Assembly: GCA_905192935.1 (NCBI GenBank)
Contig: CAJJMX010000137.1
Coordinates: forward strand, 1-5,010
Origin: an uncultured Mailhella sp.
GTDB lineage: Bacteria > Desulfobacterota > Desulfovibrionia > Desulfovibrionales > Desulfovibrionaceae
Length of the DNA: 5,010 nucleotides
Reading direction: 5' to 3'
Shown: positions 2,940 to 5,010 of the stretch, piece by piece
How the letters are laid out: every line of letters begins with the position of its first letter
Position numbering within the stretch: position 1 is the stretch's first letter
Notes under the pieces: model-generated
Database searches by the model: none
Seen by the model: the letters and a program-made list of their open reading frames with translations, nothing else
Told to the model about the DNA's origin: nothing
Translations under genes and position numbers: made by a program

Positions 2940-5010
2940 ATGGATAAAGAAACTCTGCTTCGTGGGATGGAAGAGAGCGCCGGTCTCACCGTGAGCCGCG
3001 CAGGATCGGCCACGCTGGCGCGTCTGGCCGTGGAGGCGGTGCGCTCCGGTCGTCATGCGGCCGTGGCGGTGCGCAGCCGTGAAGCTCTTGCCGTCATGCG
3101 TGGTCTGACCACGCTTTTTACTCCCGAGCTTTCCGTGGGGCGTGTCGACGCCCGTTCCGGGGAGGGGCGCGGGGCGTCTGCCGGACCGGTCTGGGAGCGT
3201 CCGTGGGTCTGTCTTCCGCCCTTCAGCGAGAGGTCCCTCAGCCGGGAGGGGTGGGCGGAGCGCTTTGCGGTTCTGTACGCCCTGCGCACGGGACAGGCGA
3301 AGGGCGTGGTGTTCACGCTGGACAACCTGATACCTCTTCTGCCGCCGCCGGACTTTCTGGACTCGCGGGTCATGACGGTGCGCCGCGGCGAGGACATTTC
3401 TCCCGAGCTTCTTCTGGAGCAGCTCACGGAGTGGGGATATCAGCGGGTGCCCATGGTGGCGCGCGCGGGCGACATGGCGCGCCGCGGCGACATTCTGGAC
3501 GTGCTGCCGCCGGGCTACGAGAAGCCCGTGAGGCTGGAGTTCTTCGGCGACACCGTGGATGAAATGCGCGTGTTCGACTTCGTCACGCAGCGCTCCGTGG
3601 GCGAGCTCGACGAGGTGACGCTGCTGCCCGTGACGCCGTATGCTTCGGGAAGCGCGTGGGAGAAGAGCGTGCGGGCCTTCTGGAAGTCCGCCGTGCGGGC
3701 GAAGACGCTCAGCGAGCGTTCCCGCGCCTCTCTTGAGACGGCGCTGGAGCAGAAGGACGCGCGTCTTCTGCCCGGCTGTCTGTACGCGTCCGCGTCCAGT
3801 CTGGACGACTGGCTTGCGCCGGACACCATGTGCTTTCTGCCGGGCCGCAGCGAGGTGAGCGACGATCTTGCCGAGACGGAGCGCCGCTGGCGGGAGCATG
3901 TGCGGGTGCAGTCGGAGGAGAGCAGTCTCGTGCAGCCCGTGCACATGGCCGTGCGCAGTGCCGAGGACGCCGTGAAGGCGCTGGAGAGCCGTCCCCGGCT
4001 TTATGCCGAGTCTCTGACCATGGGCACGGAGAAGGCGGGCGAGGATCTTCTCGAGCACACGCTGCACAGCTTTGCCGATCTTTTCCCGGGCCGGACGGAG
4101 CAGGACAGGCCCTGGCAGCAGCTTTCCGCCGGACTCAGGTCCTGGACGGCCTCGCACAGGCAGGTGGTGCTGGCCTTCGCCTCGGAGCGGGGCAGGCGCA
4201 AGTTTCTCAAGCTGGCGGAGCAGGACGGTATTCTGCCGTCGCTGCGCTACGATCCCGAGGGGCGGGGACTGTATGCCGTGGTGGCGCCGTACCGGCAGGG
4301 CGCGGACCTTGTGTGGGACGGCTGTCTCGTGCTCGGCGAGGAGCTGCTCCAGCCCAAGGCGGAGAGTTCGCACCGCGTGGCCTCGGGCGCGTTCCGCGGT
4401 CTTGACCGGTACGACGATCTGCGCGTGGGCGATCTTCTCGTGCATCGCGACTACGGCGTGGGACGCTTCGGCGGACTGCACCGCATGAGCCCCGGCAACA
4501 CCGGCGTGGACAACGACTATCTGCTTCTTGAATACGCCGAGGGGGCCAGGCTTTATCTTCCCGTGGACCGGCTGTCCGTGGTGCAGAAGTTCAAGGCCGA
4601 CGGACCGCCGCCGGCGCTGGACAGGCTCGGCGGCACGGCGTGGACGAGCAGCCGGGAAAAGGCGCGCAGGGCCGTGGAGAAGGTGGCGGCCGACCTCATG
4701 CAGATGTATGCGTGGCGCAAGGTGGCCAAGGGCTTTTCCTATTCGCCCGTGGGAGAGATGTATCACGAGTTCGAGGCGACCTTCGGCTTCGAGGAGACGC
4801 CCGATCAGGCCCGGGCCATCCAGGAAGTGTTCGCGGACATGGACAAGCCCGTGCCCATGGACAGGCTGGTCTGCGGGGATGTGGGCTTCGGCAAGACGGA
4901 AGTGGCGCTTCGGGCGGCCTTCCGCGCGGCCTGCGACGGGCGTCAGGTGGCGCTTCTGTGCCCGACCACGGTGCTTGCGGAGCAGCATTATCAGACGTTC
5001 CGCTCGCGCA
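2940..5010 (+). CDS. mfd: transcription-repair coupling factor Mfd, N-terminal ~690 residues, runs off the right edge
   Basis: Mfd is an ATP-driven DNA translocase that binds stalled RNA polymerase, removes it from DNA and recruits UvrA to the lesion. Visible parts in order: the N-terminal UvrB-like module (about 1-300), degenerate in its first domain (no Walker A there), with RGDILDV at 182-188 and EFFGDTVDEMR at about 200-210; a linker domain; the CarD-like RNA polymerase interaction domain from about 490, with RVGDLLVHRDYGVGRF at 495-510 and EGARLYLPVDRL at 534-545; then the start of the RecG-like motor with TPDQ at 620-623, Walker A GDVGFGKT at 646-653 (catalytic K652) and motif Ia PTTVLAEQH at 675-683. 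The family is usually about 1150 residues, so roughly 60% is present; the DEAD-type box, second motor lobe and C-terminal autoinhibitory domain lie outside. No frameshift is seen. The start ATG 2940 lacks a Shine-Dalgarno; ATG at codon 10 (2967) is an alternative, also without one. FTPELSVG near residue 60 recalls Desulfovibrio Mfd. Confidence 0.96.
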   Translation, partial: MDKETLLRGMEESAGLTVSRAGSATLARLAVEAVRSGRHAAVAVRSREALAVMRGLTTLFTPELSVGRVDARSGEGRGASAGPVWERPWVCLPPFSERSLSREGWAERFAVLYALRTGQAKGVVFTLDNLIPLLPPPDFLDSRVMTVRRGEDISPELLLEQLTEWGYQRVPMVARAGDMARRGDILDVLPPGYEKPVRLEFFGDTVDEMRVFDFVTQRSVGELDEVTLLPVTPYASGSAWEKSVRAFWKSAVRAKTLSERSRASLETALEQKDARLLPGCLYASASSLDDWLAPDTMCFLPGRSEVSDDLAETERRWREHVRVQSEESSLVQPVHMAVRSAEDAVKALESRPRLYAESLTMGTEKAGEDLLEHTLHSFADLFPGRTEQDRPWQQLSAGLRSWTASHRQVVLAFASERGRRKFLKLAEQDGILPSLRYDPEGRGLYAVVAPYRQGADLVWDGCLVLGEELLQPKAESSHRVASGAFRGLDRYDDLRVGDLLVHRDYGVGRFGGLHRMSPGNTGVDNDYLLLEYAEGARLYLPVDRLSVVQKFKADGPPPALDRLGGTAWTSSREKARRAVEKVAADLMQMYAWRKVAKGFSYSPVGEMYHEFEATFGFEETPDQARAIQEVFADMDKPVPMDRLVCGDVGFGKTEVALRAAFRAACDGRQVALLCPTTVLAEQHYQTFRSR

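Noticed and set aside
2922..4988. A 688-codon stop-free frame on the minus strand opposite mfd
   Set aside because: It is the antisense shadow of mfd in GC-rich DNA: rich in His, Arg, Leu and Gly, with no family motifs, whereas the plus strand shows Walker A, motif Ia and the CarD-like domain in one open frame.

Overview
The window (GC-rich, roughly 60-65% by eye) looks like chromosomal DNA of a Desulfovibrionaceae-type sulfate- or sulfite-reducing bacterium. This rests on the N-terminal Mfd sequence, which resembles Desulfovibrio Mfd as I remember it, and on a DmsC-type membrane anchor. I made no database comparison, so the lineage is an inference; a gut genus such as Bilophila or Mailhella would fit.

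Layout, left to right. The 5' two-thirds of a tRNA-Ser(GCU) lies on the minus strand at the left edge (1-62), with its own promoter (98-126). Next is a minus-strand DmsC-like anchor protein (156-914) with a recognisable promoter (975-1003). Positions 1004-1532 hold no convincing gene; they contain a strong bidirectional terminator (1323-1379) and a nested hairpin (1429-1484), both just downstream of a minus-strand YitT-family membrane protein (1533-2150, GTG start). A 789-bp gap (2151-2939) follows. It is G-rich on the plus strand, with several inverted repeats, two canonical G-quadruplex motifs and, near its right end, a candidate promoter and a terminator-like hairpin. From 2940 to the right edge runs the first ~690 codons of mfd on the plus strand, still open at the edge, so no stop codon is visible.

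The genes do not form an obvious pathway. Mfd is a housekeeping transcription-repair coupling factor. yitT and mfd are divergent. yitT, dmsC-like and tRNA-Ser all read leftward but are separated by a terminator and by individual promoters, so they look like independent transcription units. No DmsA or DmsB partner for the anchor is in the window. The most interesting parts are non-coding: the mfd leader (terminator-like hairpin, no Shine-Dalgarno, overlapping upstream mini-ORF), the G-quadruplex pair before it, and the hairpin-rich stretch upstream of yitT. I see no CRISPR array, insertion sequence, phage gene or clearly new multi-gene system.
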